Position numbers and translations under genes: made by a program. Below are positions 63,044-64,000 of a DNA stretch of 64,000 nucleotides, in pieces. Numbering within the stretch: the first letter of the stretch is position 1; every line of letters starts with the position of its first letter. Under the pieces are notes generated by a model. It did no database searches, was not told the DNA's origin, and was given only the letters and a program-made list of their open reading frames with translations. This DNA comes from Alistipes senegalensis (lineage in GTDB: Bacteria > Bacillota > Clostridia > Oscillospirales > Ruminococcaceae): the NCBI GenBank assembly GCA_023665275.1, contig JAMPEF010000001.1, positions 477,841 to 541,840 on the forward strand, read 5' to 3'.

Positions 63044-64000
63044 ATGGCTATGAATATTATAAGGGAACTCCCACACCCCAGTGAGATAAAATCCGCACAC
63101 CCGCTCCCACAGGAACTTATTGACATAAAGGCACAGCGTGATGAGGAAATAAAAAAGATTTTCAGTGGTGAGGAAAATAAATTCATTCTTATTATAGGAC
63201 CTTGTTCCGCAGACCGTGAAGACAGCGTACTTGATTATATAACCCGTCTCCGTGAGGTACAGGAAAAAGTAAAGGATAAAATTTTTATCATTCCGAGAAT
63301 ATATACCGGCAAACCACGTACTACAGGTGATGGCTACAAAGGTATGCTCCACCAGCCTAACCCCACCGGTATGCCTGACCTCAAAAGCGGTGTTATAGCT
63401 GTCCGGAATCTGCATATAAGAGCATTGGCTGAAACAGGCTTCACAAGTGCCGACGAGATGTTATATCCTGAAAATTACAGCTATCTTGATGATTTGCTTG
63501 CATACGTCGCAATAGGTGCAAGGTCTGTAGAAAATCAACAGCACAGACTTGTTTCAAGTGGTGTAAATATCCCTGTAGGCATGAAAAATCCCACATCGGG
63601 TGATATTTCCGTAATGATGAACGCCATAACCGCCGCACAACATTCGCACGCATTCATATACAGAGGTTGTGAGGCAAAAAGTGACGGCAACCCATACGCA
63701 CACGCTATACTCCGTGGATACGTAGATGATAGAGGAAACTCTTTCCCGAACTATCACTATGAAGATTTAATCCGTCTTTCCGATACGTATGCACAGAAAA
63801 ATCTACTCAATCCGGCATTGATAGTAGATACAAACCACTCAAATTCCGGCAAGCAGTACAATGAACAGATTCGTATTGCTAAGGAAATCCTCCACAGTAT
63901 GAGACACAGCGACGACATCAAAAAACTTGTCAAGGGTCTTATGATTGAAAGCTATATTGAAGACGGTTCACAAAAAATCGGCGAGAATATCTATGGCAAA
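63044..64000 (+). CDS. aroF: 3-deoxy-7-phosphoheptulonate (DAHP) synthase, 5' part
   Basis: DAHP synthase joins PEP and erythrose 4-phosphate, the first shikimate step. The frame is open for 319 codons to the window edge, so only the last part is missing. Class I (AroFGH) signatures are present: LIIGPCSADREDSVLDY, YTGKPRTTGDGYKG, GARSVENQQHR, GMKNPTSGD and DTNHSNSGKQY. Which isozyme it is, and thus its feedback control, is unknown, so the symbol is tentative. ATG 63044 follows AAAGGAAG and lies 30 bp after aroC. Confidence 0.93.
   Translation, partial: MAMNIIRELPHPSEIKSAHPLPQELIDIKAQRDEEIKKIFSGEENKFILIIGPCSADREDSVLDYITRLREVQEKVKDKIFIIPRIYTGKPRTTGDGYKGMLHQPNPTGMPDLKSGVIAVRNLHIRALAETGFTSADEMLYPENYSYLDDLLAYVAIGARSVENQQHRLVSSGVNIPVGMKNPTSGDISVMMNAITAAQHSHAFIYRGCEAKSDGNPYAHAILRGYVDDRGNSFPNYHYEDLIRLSDTYAQKNLLNPALIVDTNHSNSGKQYNEQIRIAKEILHSMRHSDDIKKLVKGLMIESYIEDGSQKIGENIYGK

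Noticed and set aside
63038..63757. Minus-strand reading frames at the window end
   Set aside because: They are antisense to the DAHP synthase gene, which has intact family motifs on the plus strand but no stop within the window.

Overview
The window looks like chromosomal DNA of a low-GC Firmicute, most likely a Clostridia/Oscillospiraceae (Ruminococcus-like) gut bacterium. Supporting signs are AGGAGG-type ribosome binding sites, TTGACA/TATAAT promoters with 17-bp spacers, a T-box riboswitch, DUF1292 proteins, a ThiE-ThiD fusion and a PASTA kinase-like protein. This assignment is inference; there is no rRNA or tRNA gene here to anchor it. I see no phage, transposase, integrase or CRISPR array.

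Layout. 1-6.7 kb: tail of a YeiH-type membrane protein, folC, gdhA, then small genes (two DUF1292 proteins, a gene broken by a one-base frameshift, a DUF5662 protein). 6.7-13.2 kb (minus): an apparent operon hsdS-uvrB-NADAR-uvrA. 13.3-22.4 kb (plus): secA, a repeat lipoprotein, two AT-rich hypothetical genes, a methyltransferase, hslO, hflX, a second hsdS. 22.4-26.3 kb (plus): an ADP-ribosylglycohydrolase, then an asparagine T-box controlling asnS-asnA. 26.4-35.2 kb (minus): a TPP-riboswitch thiamine operon in which an hsdS gene sits between the riboswitch and thiS, followed by thiF, thiG, thiH, tenI, a small membrane protein, thiED, thiC and a P-loop kinase. 35.2-38.8 kb (minus): gltX-metG. 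38.9-43.1 kb (plus): two M42 peptidases, a GNAT and a PLP lyase-like protein. 43.2-45.4 kb: a PASTA pseudokinase. 45.5-53.8 kb (minus): small gene, HAD hydrolase, glgA, a PIN/NYN-like protein, purL, mtaB. 54-54.7 kb (plus): an HPr-like protein and a DUF378 protein. 54.7-56 kb (minus): rpsF-ssb-rpsR. 56.2-64 kb: a second folC, coaX preceded by a half-size hsdS, small membrane proteins, coaBC, aroC and the start of a DAHP synthase gene.

The most unusual pattern is four solitary HsdS (type I restriction specificity) genes of at least three sequence types, each packed in the same orientation against unrelated housekeeping genes (uvrB, hflX, thiS, coaX), with no hsdM or hsdR in the window. Three of the four are the promoter- or riboswitch-proximal gene. 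Two enzymes of ADP-ribose removal (a NADAR protein between uvrB and uvrA, and an ADP-ribosylglycohydrolase after an hsdS) lie in two of these clusters. Other notable points are a recombination scar in the thiamine operon (a 37-codon ORF joining the start of ThiD to the end of TenI), two near-identical long palindromes resembling parS, a MetRS with a degenerate KMSKS loop, and a kinase-like protein lacking its catalytic residues.
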